DNA of 64,000 nt. Source: Haliclystus octoradiatus. Lineage: Eukaryota > Cnidaria > Staurozoa > Stauromedusae > Haliclystidae. Both the position numbers and the translations under genes were made by a program. Shown here in pieces: positions 13,101-24,308 of this stretch; within the stretch, counting starts at the first letter, position 1; each line of letters begins with the position of its first letter. The notes beneath the pieces were generated by a model. It had not been told where the DNA came from and did no database searches. It saw nothing but the letters and a program-made list of their open reading frames with translations. Location of the stretch: NCBI GenBank assembly GCA_916610825.1, contig OU744452.1, positions 13,620,110-13,684,109 on the forward strand. Direction: 5' to 3'.

Positions 13101-16100
13101 TTATAGTTGTTGCTTGTTATTTAGAATGGTTACCAAATTACCCAATATCGGTTTGTATTGCTCCATGCTTATACCTTGCAGGAATTTATAGTTAATAATA
13201 CATCAAATAATTTATTTATTATTTTTCACATCAAGACCCCAATATCAACTATACCTTTCCCATTTCATCACGTCAATATCCTCAGTAGAACATAAATCTT
13301 GCTAGTATTTCTTGTGACAGAAGTCACAATTTTTTTACAGAGCTACCATTGTCAGTTTTGAGCAAGATTTTCCAACTTTTATGTATGTACTTACTTCATT
13401 AGAAGAGATAATTGATTCATTCCTGTCATTCATTTTATATATCTTGACTGCTATGATACTCTTAGCTAGTATAGCACTGTAAAAATTCAGAGATATATAA
13501 CAGATATCTATAGCATACAATAAAACCGCAATGAGGGTTCCTAATGCTTAATGTAAATGCAAAGTGATAGAAACTAGAAATAATTAATAAAGCAGTGAAA
13601 ACTATCTCTTTTGCGTTTTTTGTATGGAATCTTTTCTGGCAGCTGCATGAGTCATTCTCTTAACCAACCAACATCTACTTATCAACTAATCTTAACCAAT
13701 ATCCACCTCTTATTTATAATTCACCGCCCTATATCTCACAACCACCCTGCGAAAAACAGTTCATGAATGTTAAATTGCCCCAATTTTCATGAACATTCCA
13801 TGAACCTTCACGGACAGTTTATGAAAATTAGAGGCCATTTAATGTTTGTTCATGAACTGTTCATGAACTCCTGAAATGTTGTTTGCAGGGGCATGTCATG
13901 CAATAATCTCCCTTTTTGTATGATTTTGTAACAAATGGTTTGGAATTATGTTTCTATGGTTTTTTATTGATAGCAGTGTTGTAGTATTGTCCGTGTTAGC
14001 GCCCTACCATTACGCATGGTAGTGTCATGTCCTTTTTTTACCTGTACCTGTTCTACGCATTTTTTTTTATTCTAGATGACAACACAACACACTCCCTTCA
14101 TAACATGGTTCCCCCTTTTCCTCCAGAAACATTCAATTTCATTTTACTTGACCCACCATGCAGTGGGCTTGGTCAACGTCCTCAATTTGCCTGCATGCTA
14201 GCGCAATGTGATCTAGAATCATATCCAATTTATCAAAAGAAGCTTTTTAAACAGGTAAATAGCTTTATGAAATGAGTCTTATAATATCTCATGTGAAAGC
14301 AGTTCATGGATATTAAATGGCCCTATTTTGAAAACTGTTCATGAACATTCGATGAACAGTTATTGAAATCATGAAAAACAATGCATTTAATGTTCATGAT
14401 TACAGTCCATGAGATGTTCATAACCAGTTTGTGAATGTTTGTAAATTTCATGAACTTGGTAAGTTAATATTAGATATTCAGAACTACCCCTGCAAACTGT
14501 TCATAGACCTCCTGAACTATTCATGAACAGCTCTAAACTAGATCATGAACTTTACGAACTTTCATGAACTGTTCATGAAGACCTTATAAACAGTTCATGG
14601 ACAATTCATGAATCTTCCGATTTCCATAAACTTTTTCATGAACCGTTTATTAAAATTGGGCCATTTAATTGGGATGCAATTGGATGTTATACACAGGAAT
14701 ATTTTTAAATTTTCAGGCTATGAAGCTATTGAAACCAAATGGTACATTAATCTATTCAACATGTACTTTGTCTGTGGAAGAAAATGAAAATCAAGTTGCT
14801 TGGGCTTTGAGAGCGTATCCAAATTTGGAACTCACTGAACAGGTAAACCATCAATGAAATACAGTCAAACCTGTCCATTTGTAGTATATTTAACAATTAG
14901 ACACAGAACCCGATCGAGTTGGCTACCGTTGAATAGTCACCGAGGTCCTTCGAGGTGACTATTCAAGACGGTAGTCAACAAGGGCAAGTTGTCTAATTGT
15001 TTTAGTAGAAATCAACTAGTGGTACAAGCAAAACATGTGAAAAGAAATAAATTAAACTAAATATTTCCTTCTTGCATAATTAATTTTAAATACAATTGTC
15101 AATCAAAGGCATCCATGACGACTGCAGCGTCATGATTTGGAGGATGAATTTTAATTCGGCTTGTTTCAGATTAAATGTTTGCAATTTGTAATATGAAAGT
15201 TTGTTGTTTTTAAACTTTAGCTGACTAGCGAACTAATCTGCAATAAAATAGAGACGAAAAAATTGCGAGGAGATTGTTAAATAAGGTTACAAAATGGTGT
15301 ATGTATAGCCTACCATTGAGCAACTTCATCTCATATTTTGTTGCTTGTTTTGTTTTCTCGGGCACGCGAATTTATAAGACTCGTATAAAATTGATTCAAA
15401 AACATTTGCGAATCGCTTGTTTACTTTTTAAGATTTGCGAGCGAACTTGCCAGCGTTTACTATGAGAAAATAGTGAACGATTGAGCAACCAATCAGAATG
15501 CAGATCATCGAATGGTCTGATGAATGGTACCCAAATCGGTTCGACTAATCATTGGTTAGTAGCTTTTGCTACTAATTTTTAGCAACGCTGGGAAGATTTG
15601 AGATCTGATGTAATAGATATACCGGTATCTCTTACTTCTCTTGCAAGTTGTCGCATGAGCTGTGATATGACATGTTTAGTGTGGCATTCGTATTGCAGTC
15701 TATCGATATTTAATGAATCCCATTTTCGTTATGCGATGTGCAACCCTCTATTCAGTTCGCTGAGGTACTTTCTCATATCAGTCGAGAGCCTGATCCCACG
15801 CCCCGTGGACTGTGAATTTGTAGAGCATCATTCATGGGTTGGTAGAAATTGTTGATAGCGCCGGCCTGATGCCCAGGACCGTGGTCAATTTAAATAATAC
15901 ACCAGAAATGCGATAGAAATCAAATTTGTATATTATATTATCTTGTTGTAGTAGAACGTATTGGAATGCATGGATAAATAGAATCATGCAGCAAAATATT
16001 GGACTGGCTGTCTGGCGCTGCTGTAACTTCCAACACACCCTGCCCCCCCGCGTTGGAAGGGGATAGGGTTCGTTACGAATACAAAACAATGTAGTTGACT

Positions 16101-16372
16101 AAGTAGTTGAGAACAGATCCAGCTTCGTCATCTTAACGTATTGATATTTTTGTTTTATATTTTAGGTTCCTCATATTGGTGGTTTCGGATTAACTGGGCA
16201 TGCTCTGGATTCAGAATTGTGTAAACTTGTGCAACGTTTCGATCCTGTTATTTTAGCATACAACAACAAATCAGATTCGGATTCAAGATGTGAAAAGAAG
16301 ATTGGATTAGAATCTGTAGATCAAGACACTATCGGATTTTTCATTGCTAAATTTCATTTACGTGAAACGTGA
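7200..16372 (+). CDS. NSUN6: NSUN6-type tRNA m5C methyltransferase (N-terminus not found)
   Basis: Eight exons join in phase: 7200-7404, 8022-8175, 9310-9470, 10184-10224, 11529-11658, 14076-14254, 14717-14842 and 16166-16372, giving 400 codons and a TGA. The order is a PUA RNA-binding domain (CGNAVLRGADVYAPGI, then DKVSIYSDIQGKC and NGIAMVSR), then the Rossmann-type methyltransferase with SAM motif I (LDMCAAPGGKTSH). Motif IV with its cysteine is ILLDPPCSGLGQRP, and motif VI with the second, catalytic cysteine is LIYSTCTLSVEENENQVAWA. The C-terminal block is DTIGFFIAKF. Within NSUN proteins, an internal PUA domain is diagnostic of NSUN6, which methylates the 3' end of certain tRNAs (Cys, Thr). 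Human NSUN6 is 469 residues, so roughly 70 N-terminal residues are missing and their exons were not identified upstream. The last codons overlap a donor-like GTGAGT, so a further short exon cannot be excluded. Confidence 0.93.
7487..7715. mobile_element. Foldback element of the GTTCATGAAC family, copy 1
   Basis: Complete-looking copy bounded by inverted ends: CCCCTGCGAAAACTGTTC on the left and AACTGTTTTTCGCAGGGG on the right. Inside are many variants of the palindrome GTTCATGAAC. An internal mirror pair (AAATAGCCCCAAT and ATTGGGGCCATTTAA) marks the inverted halves. It lies in NSUN6 intron 1. No clear target-site duplication is visible. Confidence 0.8.
8439..9237. mobile_element. GTTCATGAAC-family element, copy 2, interrupted by a SINE
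   Basis: Dense TTCATGAAC variants run from about 8439 to 8860, with an unrelated hairpin-like insert at about 8525-8650. The family's right end (TTGTTTTCACAGGGG) follows only after 9218. The gap between is exactly a tRNA-derived SINE, so the SINE inserted into this element. Located in NSUN6 intron 2. Confidence 0.7.
8865..9217 (-). mobile_element. tRNA-derived SINE, full-length copy
   Basis: Read on the minus strand it starts with a tRNA-like head carrying an A-box-like segment (TTAGCTCAGATGGTAGACC) and a B-box-like segment (GGTTCAAATCCCCC). A body of about 250 bp follows. The tail has an inverted hairpin (CTCCTCTAGAAATTTCTAGG type) and ends in CGGTAGAGCGATACCGTCTC. Other copies lie at 23968-24308, 42046-42267 and 52590-52942, with fragments elsewhere. 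An RNA polymerase III origin is inferred from the boxes. Confidence 0.8.
11195..11386. mobile_element. GTTCATGAAC-family element, copy 3
   Basis: Inverted ends CCCCTGCGAAATACAGTTC and AACTGTTTTGCAGGGG enclose palindromic variants with the central mirror GTGGCCCCAATTTTCATG and ATTGGGACCATTTAACG. It lies in the NSUN6 intron between 10224 and 11529. Confidence 0.8.
12781..13146. mobile_element. Long inverted repeat with hammerhead-like motif in each arm
   Basis: Left arm 12781 to about 12925 and right arm about 13000-13146 are nearly perfect inverted copies, starting TGGGTAATTTTGTAACCATT and ending AATGGTTACCAAATTACCCA, around a centre of about 70 bp. Each arm carries CTGAAGA, a GC-rich stem (AGCTACC, loop, GGGCAGC) and GAAAA. 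This is the layout of hammerhead cores seen in Penelope-like element repeats. A separate direct repeat of about 85 bp flanks the element (12589-12673 and 13149-13233). Located in the NSUN6 intron 11658-14076. Confidence 0.75.
13745..13891. mobile_element. GTTCATGAAC-family element, copy 4
   Basis: Short copy with ends CCCTGCGAAAAACAGTTC and TGTTGTTTGCAGGGG and the internal AAATTGCCCCAATTTTCATG / AGGCCATTTAATGTT mirror. Same NSUN6 intron. Confidence 0.75.
14300..14660. repeat. GTTCATGAAC-family sequence, degenerate
   Basis: Two adjoining degenerate copies packed with TTCATGAAC variants. A family end-like CCCCTGCAAACTGTTC occurs at about 14487 and the characteristic ATTGGGCCATTTAATTG near 14658. 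It fills the intron between NSUN6 exons at 14254 and 14717. Confidence 0.65.
14891..15002. repeat. Hairpin-forming inverted repeat
   Basis: Outer arms ACAATTAGACA and TTGTCTAATTGT enclose inner arms GTTGGCTACCGTTGAATAGT and the near-complement ending GACGGTAGTCAAC, around a TTCG-like loop near 14950. A small MITE-like element in the last NSUN6 intron. Transposase family unknown. Confidence 0.6.
15003..16165. other. NSUN6 last intron, remainder
   Basis: No exon or recognisable element apart from the hairpin repeat before it. Confidence 0.4.
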
Positions 16373-16614
16373 GTAGCTAGAATATTAGATATATAGAATT
16401 TAATTTATAATTGCCTATAATTGCTTGATAGGATATTATGTATATGTGTATTTATATAATATTTGTTATAAAGAGTATTCCAATTGAGCGTTTTGTTTTG
16501 TATTTGGTTTTGATGTAACACATGCTCTTTCTCTTGAAGTCTGTTGTAATTCAGATTTACCAAGTAAAAGCAGCTGACTTTTAACCGTTCAGTTTTAAAA
16601 AAGGTCGTGTCATC

Positions 16615-16920
16615 TTTGAAACCCGGGGAAATGGTAACTTCCATTGTGCTTCGATGGGGTTGTTCAAATGGAACTTTGGCAGAATGACCAGAAAAACTTT
16701 CACATAATGAAAAAGATACCCCAAATATATTATTGTGAATGACAGATTCAACCAAAAAAAATCATGGGTATAAAATTTGTTCAAGTTCCAAAATGAAAAA
16801 TTGCAAGGCGTCAAAAGGATACCTTAGAAGATTTTCATGACAAAGCTTACCTTAAATTTTTCTTTTGGATTTTGTAAAAAGTACCCTTTCATATTTAACG
16901 TCCCCGATTACGGTGAAAGT
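16615..16920 (+). mobile_element. MITE-like repeat, GGTAACTTCCATTG family, copy 1
   Basis: Shares about 290 bp with 27032-27365, including GCTTCGATGGGGTTGTTCAA, GGAACTTTGGCAGAATGACC and GAATGACAGATTCAACCAA. A third, inverted copy is at 17905-18145. The right end is decayed here. Non-autonomous DNA element suggested by the inverted ends seen in the 27-kb copy. Confidence 0.65.
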
Positions 16921-17436
16921 ATCACAATTAACCCCGCGTTTGAAACCATTTGCTGCAATTCAAATGACTCAACTTGCAACGAACATAAACTACTAATACC
17001 GGTATCGATAATTGGTTTTTATTATTGACTAAATCGTGAGCCTCACTCCTTGGAATATTCAAGGAAGAATAAAATTCAATTTTTGAATGAAGATGATAAT
17101 ACTTTCAGTCTGTATTTTCTCAATTAATCCTGTTTAAATAACTGCCAAGTCCGTCATGTACCGATATTATTTCGAGGAATTATTCCTTGCTTCACAATTC
17201 CAAACATATCAAATGCACACCGCAATTGCAAATCAAGAAGAAGGGATAATATTTATTAATTTATATATTATGTTTGCCATTGACTTCTGTCAGGTATTTC
17301 GATTGGCCATGCTTACCGACCAATCAAATTCAGTTATTCAGTATCAGTTTCAACTTTCAGGACCCAGATGATCACGGGGCGCAGTATGAATACGAATGAT
17401 CTAAATTGTTTATATATTACGTAACACGTACGTAGC

Positions 17437-17519
17437 CTCATTCCATAACGGCCCTCGACTCCACTCAAACGCTCCTCATCGTAACGTCTGGGTTGAGTTG
17501 AGGGTCGTTATGGAATGAG
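17437..17519. repeat. Short inverted repeat
   Basis: Arms CTCATTCCATAACGGCCCTC and its near-complement GAGGGTCGTTATGGAATGAG, about 30 nt each with the adjoining CACTCAA/TTGAGTTG, around a 25-nt centre. Foldback MITE-like. Confidence 0.65.
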
Positions 17520-17904
17520 ACTAACGCGTACGCATGGGCTGATAAACTCCAACATCGTAACCAAAATAATTCTTAATTTTCTAGTTCTGTGGCTTTATTT
17601 AACGGAGCCTATATGAAACCAATCGTATAACGGTTTATAACTGTCATACTGAGCTACGTTACAGTATATGGTTAGCCTATTTTAGGGATGTGATGGTATC
17701 GCTGTATGGATGTGTACTGTGTAGTGGTGGTAATGATGTATTACTGTATTTTAAAACTAGACTTCAAGATAATTCGTTTCTTCTTCTACACTAAAATAAT
17801 TTCTTGAGCTGTTTCCTATAACCATTTATTCTCGTTTTAGAAATCGGGTTTAAAATATTCGCATCTAATGAATGTTGGTCGAAATGGTACAGTGGTCGGG
17901 CGAG

Positions 17905-18145
17905 TAACTTCCATGTATACTTTTTGTAGACAGGGACGTTCAAATATTAAAGGGTACCTTTTTCAAAATGCATAAAAAAGTTACGGTTTGATTTACCCAG
18001 AAAAATGTATTTAAAATGATTAAAATGATTTCTCATTCTTTCAGGGTAATATGTCTTTGTTAAGTAATATTTGGGGTATCTTTTTCATGATCTGAAAGAT
18101 TTTAATAGTCGTCGAAGCGTAATGGATGTTACCCCCTGTCCCTAA
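17905..18145 (-). mobile_element. MITE-like repeat, GGTAACTTCCATTG family, inverted copy
   Basis: In reverse complement it reads GGGGGTAACATCCATTACGC, AAAAAGATACCCCAAATATT and then CCCTTTAATATTTGAACGTC, ending at a TCCATG-containing terminus (CGAGTAACTTCCATG on the plus strand). This order matches the copies at 16615 and 27032 and gives the second terminal inverted repeat. Confidence 0.55.
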
Positions 18146-18767
18146 GTACAGTCGAATGTGCTTAATATCCCCCCTCTTGTTTGAATGCAAAGTGAGACTC
18201 AAAGTCTGTATGGAGTAATTGGACAATAGAAATCAGTTATGTGTGGGATATTAGGCAATGTAAGTCATCGAAGAGGTGATAATAAGCAAGTTGGATTATA
18301 TATCTCATTCATTCACTGTCCATTGTACATTATATATATATATATATGCATATTATTATGAATCAAGTCTGTCTTTGTTAAGCGGAACAGAATAGATGGA
18401 TAATAGAAATAAGGTCTGTTTACGTAATACGCTCGACAACAACTGTTGTATTGTTTGTAGTGTATGGTAGTACAACCCATTATCTACAGAAGAGCCATCA
18501 AAGATGCTCAATTTCAGTACTGTATTACGTCATACAGAACATTATACGCCATACTGCTCAAAGCAAGAGAATCGGACAATGTTATTGATTTTAATATAAT
18601 ACAGATATAATCACATTTATTGCTTAACAATCGACAATTCAGGCATGGATTAAATTTTTGTATATAGATTGAGGCAAGAAATTATTGATGTTATTTAAAG
18701 ATATTCATTATAGTTAATACTGCTTCAGTACGTCTTACACAATTTATTATCCATGCTTAATTGTCAC

Positions 18768-19040
18768 CTATATAGGTCCCGGATATATATGTAGATTTTC
18801 ATAGAAATTTGTAGTTGTGTAAACGAAACTTGAAGGTAGAATAATGTATTGGATTGATGTAATGATGTCATTTACAGCACTTTTCGATTCACATACAATT
18901 CCTTTACAAAACGTTTTATTTCCTACTTGACGTAATGTTATTTTAATAGAGAAAGAGAGACTACATACATTTTCATATGCTTCAATTTCGAATGACTGAA
19001 TTGTATGTGTGTGTTGAGTGATTCGAAACTTCTCTGACAT
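18768..19040 (-). CDS. Small ORF of doubtful status
   Basis: A 90-codon ATG-initiated frame, with an acceptor-like GTGTAG just before the ATG and a minus-strand AATAAA about 25 nt after the stop. The peptide (beginning MSEKFRITQHTHTIQSFEIE) resembles no family I know and has no signal peptide or clear domain. It could be a terminal exon, a small gene or chance. It lies downstream of the secreted-peptide gene on the same strand. Confidence 0.22.
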   Translation of the reverse strand: MSEKFRITQHTHTIQSFEIEAYENVCSLSFSIKITLRQVGNKTFCKGIVCESKSAVNDIITSIQYIILPSSFVYTTTNFYENLHIYPGPI

Positions 19041-20403
19041 CTACACAATTAAAATAGAATTAAAATTTCAATAATTTTGAATTTTCAATACAGTAATGGA
19101 TTTTAAAAAATGATTTCAATTACGAACGTCAATACATGTCTGATAAGGAACTTCTTTCGAAGGAACAATTGGTAGCAAAATAATAAAGATAAAAGTCATT
19201 TTTGAGTTGTTTTATTAATAAAATTCACTGACGTATTTCAAGAGTGAAAAAAGCAATAGAAGTTACACATTTACACTATCAATTATGCCAATAAAATCAT
19301 TCTGTGCCTACGCAAGTCTCGACAATTTCCTTAGTATTTATCTATACTATGACTATTGCTATTTTTAAAAGTTCTGTATATATTCGTATTGTATAGCATG
19401 CCACAAACTTGTAAAATAGATACATACATTATAGCAAAGGCATTACTAAATACATCTTTTATTGAACTTTGTATTTGTAAAAATATAATATCCACCATAT
19501 ATACTAATATAATTTTAGTCGCACTTGGTATAGGGCCATATAAAATGATTTGAAATTCAAGCTTGCTTTATGAAGATTGATGCGCATTTCGAAGATTTGG
19601 AAGCGAAACATCATGTTCATGAAATTTAGCTCGGGTAGTTGTATATTATTTCAAAAAGCATTTCGTATTATCTTGCTCTCGAATATTCTAGAATGCCATA
19701 AAACGTTATTGCTACAACTTTTAATTATTTGTTTTACTGGAATATCAAAGTTCATCTAAGTAAGAGCACTGGGTCTGATGTCTGTGTCCAGATGAGGTTT
19801 ATTTCGCTCGAAATCGCAGAGCTTGTGCATTCGGAGCTTAAACTAGATCCATGCAAATATCTTTTTTACTTTGGTGTGAAAATTAATTTGTTTATATAAG
19901 TACTACAGAACATCAACTATCGTATATTGAGATTCTCCGTAATAATATATATATACGGCATGGTAGACCTAATTATACGTAGCCTATGAAATTTAAATAA
20001 TTATGATAAAGTGAACAAATAAAGATAAAACTCAATTGAAATATATCATTCAGAAGTTGTGATTATTTTTTACACTTTTATTTGAACACTTTTATAGATG
20101 GTCAACATCTTCAATAATTTATTATATGTAATATACATTTTATATGACAAATAAATAAAGATTTGTACATCATATTCTACATTTTATAATCTCTCTCTCT
20201 ATATATATACAAATATATTTTATACTTTATATACAAACCAATATTCTTTGTAATTATTTATATCTTATTTTATGTAATAACCAATATTATACTAATTATA
20301 TGTTAAAATCATTATATTTCATATTATTCACATATTTACACAAAAATAAGTTATTAAAATATTCATCGGGTATTCGTCTATAATTTAATCCATCTGTGAT
20401 AAT
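19041..20403. other. AT-rich spacer / possible 3' UTR
   Basis: Very AT-rich with TA and TC microsatellite runs near 19940 and 20195. The stretch just below 20404 is presumably the 3' UTR of the secreted-peptide gene. No other feature recognised. Confidence 0.4.
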
Positions 20404-21381
20404 CTAGATACAAATACATCCAGTTTTCACTCTTCGTTTATCACTAGCAATATTTTGATTGCTATCTATGTATCGAAATTGTTTTAGAACATAGTATTGA
20501 CGCCATATTTTACCTGTTCCGCATAGAGATCCTTCTGAGAGGCACACTGTATCAACATAACTTGCATTTTCATAGTTACTTCCAAGTGTTATTATTTGAA
20601 TCCCGTGTTTTTGTTCTGTAAAACTTCTTCTATTTCTTGTACTATCATCTTTTAAATGATTTACTATTTCATTCATTCCACCTAGGGAATTTGTCATCAA
20701 ACTGGGCAAGCCTGGACTGTTCATAATATTTTCAATTAATGAGCTGACATCGTTTTCTGATTTTAACGATCTAGCGTTTATTTGACATAATGATAATAGG
20801 ACGATAGCAGATAATGCTATTACTGATGTAGGTACAGCCTGCGCAAAAATAAAACAAAATCATTAAAATTTATGAAATATATTAATTGTATCATTAAAAT
20901 ATTTCCATTCTTTTTACCTATTTACGAGAACGGCATAATATAAATTGAGGCTTATACAATTGTGAAACGATCAAACTATGTTACAAATAAATATACCAAA
21001 TCTTCCCAAAATTTCGATAATTTTACGTAATTTCCCTCCATTGACCATAAGAATATATGCTTAGATGTCTGCAATGGTATTCAGAATATATAGCTATTAT
21101 AGTCATTATCATTACATCATATGTCAAATGAACTTACTCTACGAAACTACCAGAAGAAATATTCCAACTAGAACTTAAATATGTAAGTTATGACATACAT
21201 ACAAGAGAATATGTATGTATAATGTAATATTTTGATTTTGATGTGTGTAAGAATCAATAGGTATTGGAAATAAGAATCCATTAATATATTACAGGAATAG
21301 GAATGATATTCAGAATGATTATCATTTCAGTTTTAACATTTGATAAAAAAAATATATAGAATAACATCATTCACTTACCAT
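20404..21381 (-). CDS. Secreted cystine-knot-like peptide (IL-17- or neurotrophin/Spaetzle-like end)
   Basis: Two coding exons. The first supplies only the ATG (21379-21381) before a GTAAGT donor; the second is 20404-20838, in phase. The 145-residue product starts with a clear signal peptide (MAVPTSVIALSAIVLLSLCQ). A pro-region of about 50 residues ends in a basic cleavage site (TRNRR). The mature part of about 72 residues has four cysteines in the pattern C-x6-C-x34-C-x-C, ending VKTGCICI. A terminal GCxC after a paired upstream C...C, with WRQYYVLKQF between, recalls IL-17 cytokines. The CxC end is also seen in neurotrophins and Spaetzle. That assignment is inference; the secretory precursor layout is directly visible. 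The start is supported by the signal peptide and an upstream TATA box. There is no in-frame ATG before the signal sequence in exon 2, so the one-codon exon is needed. Confidence 0.7.
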
Positions 21382-21491
21382 TTTGATAATAATATTGTTT
21401 GTTTGAGATGAGATGAGATCTTCGTTGATTTAATGATGCTTATGTGGCTGATGTCAGAGTCAATGATGACTGAAATGTTTCATGGAGCGCA

Positions 21492-21499
21492 ATTTATAC
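21492..21499 (-). promoter_or_regulatory. TATA box of the secreted-peptide gene
   Basis: TATAAATT on the minus strand about 110 nt upstream of the ATG, followed by a 5' leader that runs without an intron to the ATG/GTAAGT junction. Transcription start expected near 21465. Confidence 0.55.
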
Positions 21500-23967
21500 A
21501 CTTACACGATCACACGTGGTTTCGGAACATGACGTAATGCTTCAGAAAATGATTTTTACACCGAGCATCAAACGGCGAACACCGAAACTTTGGCGACCGG
21601 AAACGTTCAAGAGTTTTCAGGTGCTCTGAAGACTGAAGGCGATGAATAGTCAACATGTGATATATCTTCTTCAAAAATACCCGGTTACTTTCCAAGATAA
21701 TTGAAATTCCAGAGCATATGGTACAAAATGCAATTGATCGCTTGTTTTTTTATGTACAGTAATAAGGGTATTAATATTGCATTATATTTATTAAATGCTG
21801 TGCTGCAAATTCGGTATAAACTCGGTCCAGTGACCCTTTGATCTCTTTGAAAAATAACAAGGAAGTTAGATTATTTGAGAAAGACGCTGTATAGCTTGCA
21901 GTGCGTAATGATCTCAAAATTACTATATTGATAGTAATATTAGCCTTAAAATCAGTTTGAAATTCAAAATAATATCGAATCAATCAGGCATAATACAATT
22001 ATGATATATCTGTATATATTTGAATTTGAATGTTGTCATGTGGATTAAAAATAACATATAATTATCTTTTTTTTTAATATAAATGTGGAAATGTGGAAGT
22101 GAAACCGAGAGTAAACGATCATAACCGACAACAAACGTTAGGATTCTGCATATGACATCTTATTAACGCCTGGGTTTGTTTGATTTGTTTTCTTAGAAGA
22201 TTATGAGGAAGCATTGCAGTACATGATGAAATTCCACATCAACATGCCAGATAACGGCACTGGATAATTAAGATGTTAATGAAAAATAACCTACAGTTTT
22301 GATTTAAATTTAGAATATCTCCAGGGTTATAACTTAAACATGGTATAATATGCTTCTTAATTTGAATGTTTGTTTGCAAACAAATTATCTGATTTCTAAT
22401 ATCGGAATAATCTATTTGTTGAGACAGTGGGAGTATTGGTTAAAATTAGCTTGTCAGAGATTTTGGGTCTATCAGGCTTGGAAATCTGATGACTGAAAGG
22501 TGTCGGAAAGGGGAATGACCCAAAGTAGACAACAAATCGGAAGGTGACGTCATGTGCCTAGATTTTGATCGTGACTCGGAATCACGGTAACAATTTAATT
22601 CAACATTTAAGTGCACACTTTTAGCGAGACTTGAAAATGCATTTTTTAATTGAAAATATTACAAAAATCTCAAAAGAATAAAACAATAAAAGAGCACCCG
22701 ATATTGCCTTCCTAGACAACCGATCCATTGAGAAGTTTGAAAGTCTTTTGTTATTTACATTTTTATTTAGGTTTTGATATGATTTGTGACATAACCTTTT
22801 GTAAATAGTAAGTAAATACAGCATTATTTTTGACATATCTCATCGACCAGTATAGCTTGTAAGCTTCTCATATAGTTGAATATCTATAGTTAAATTACAA
22901 AGATTTACGAACAAACAAAAAGATTTAACAACAAAAAAGACTTCACAGTATATATGCACTAGACAATCGATAACCCACCCCATCCCGGGTGTGAGCCGTG
23001 GTAAAGATGGTTTGTAACACATAGAATGCCTGGATATACCGGGCTAGCAGCCATTGAAAGAAATAAGCGAGTTTTCTCTTTACTAGCAGTAACCATAAAT
23101 ACGAGATGTAAGAAAGCCTTCACTGGGAGGCTGGAGTTAAGCAAAGGCGTGTAACAAAACATTCAATTATGTACATCCCCGTTGAAACATGGACCATCCC
23201 GGGGGTGAAGGGACCGGGCTAACGTTTGACTAATGCATTACTCGCAATTATATTTTTCTTAAACGTGGGATCTGAATGTTATTTTAATCAAGCAGCGTTA
23301 CAGACCTCCGCCATGCAGTAGAACCAAAGCCTTTCTATACTGTATACATATAGAATTAAGGCTCAAGAGTACGACCGTTGGACGGGACGACGGGACTGGT
23401 CAAAGGGCCGTCCCACCCCCCCCCCCCCGCCTGTCCAACGGTTCCAATTAGCCGCAAACTCGTAAATCTTGTATCTTGTTTATAGAAATTTACGCAAAAT
23501 ATTATAATACAAATACAGTAATCTTGTTTAGATAATTGGGTTTAGATACGTCTCGATCATCAGAGGTGCGCCAAGTCAGAATTTCCAGACTACAAATCCA
23601 AAAACATATGTCCAAGGACTAAGCTATATAGTCCGTCTCAGAAAATCAGTACAAGAAAATTCCTATAAAATGTCTGAGAATTGAATCCAATTTATTACTA
23701 AAAGAACTCAGTAAGACAGTTTTCACCTTTGCATGCACAATCTATATCATGAAATTAAAAGGATGGTATATCATAGACTATGCTTGACTAGAGTAAATCC
23801 CGCTTGCTTTGATGTGCAGAAGTTTGATGACTGGTAAGCGGACCAAATATATCAAGATTATCAAGGTCGCAATAACTCAACAAGGCAACTCCTGCTTCTC
23901 AGTCTGACAAAGTATTCACTCCAGTTAGTCGGCTTCCGTTGAAAGTGGATATTCCCTTCTACCGGAG
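21500..23967. other. No gene recognised
   Basis: Short frames only. An inverted repeat with a poly-C core lies at about 23371-23438 (arms CCGTTGGACGGG and the complement GTCCAACGG). Confidence 0.45.
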
Positions 23968-24308
23968 TTTGACTCTTGGGCTCCTCTAACCGAACTTCAG
24001 ATCTGATCATATCCGATCGACTGTGGCTCAAAACCTCCGAAGGTCAACTCAGCCTTGATTTTATCTAAAACATCTAATGAGTACGATATTTTGATGGCGG
24101 ATGGAAGGGTTCAGAGGGAATCGCATACATGAGTACGGACGTGAGTAGCTGCGGTGCTTCTTTGCGCATTGACATTGCCATCAAATCTGGTGAAATTGAT
24201 AAGCAGTGTCGCAACTGAGATCAACAAGAAGCATTTAACATCATTGCTCTCAGCGAAAAGAGCCACTCCTCTATAGTGCCTTCGGTAGTGCTATACCGTT
24301 TCAATTGC
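23968..24308 (+). mobile_element. tRNA-derived SINE, plus orientation
   Basis: Head with CTAACCGAACTTCAGATCTG and CGACTGTGGCTCAAAACC (mutated B box). The body has GGTCAACTCAGCCTTGATTT and GAGTAGCTGCGGTGC, and the tail AAAGAGCCACTCCTCTATAG, then CGGTAGTGCTATACCG. More diverged than the copy at 52.6 kb; the D-arm region is decayed. Confidence 0.75.

Noticed and set aside
21510-21695. Minus-strand frame upstream of the secreted-peptide gene
   Set aside because: It overlaps the region just upstream of the TATA box and shows no motif or splice connection.
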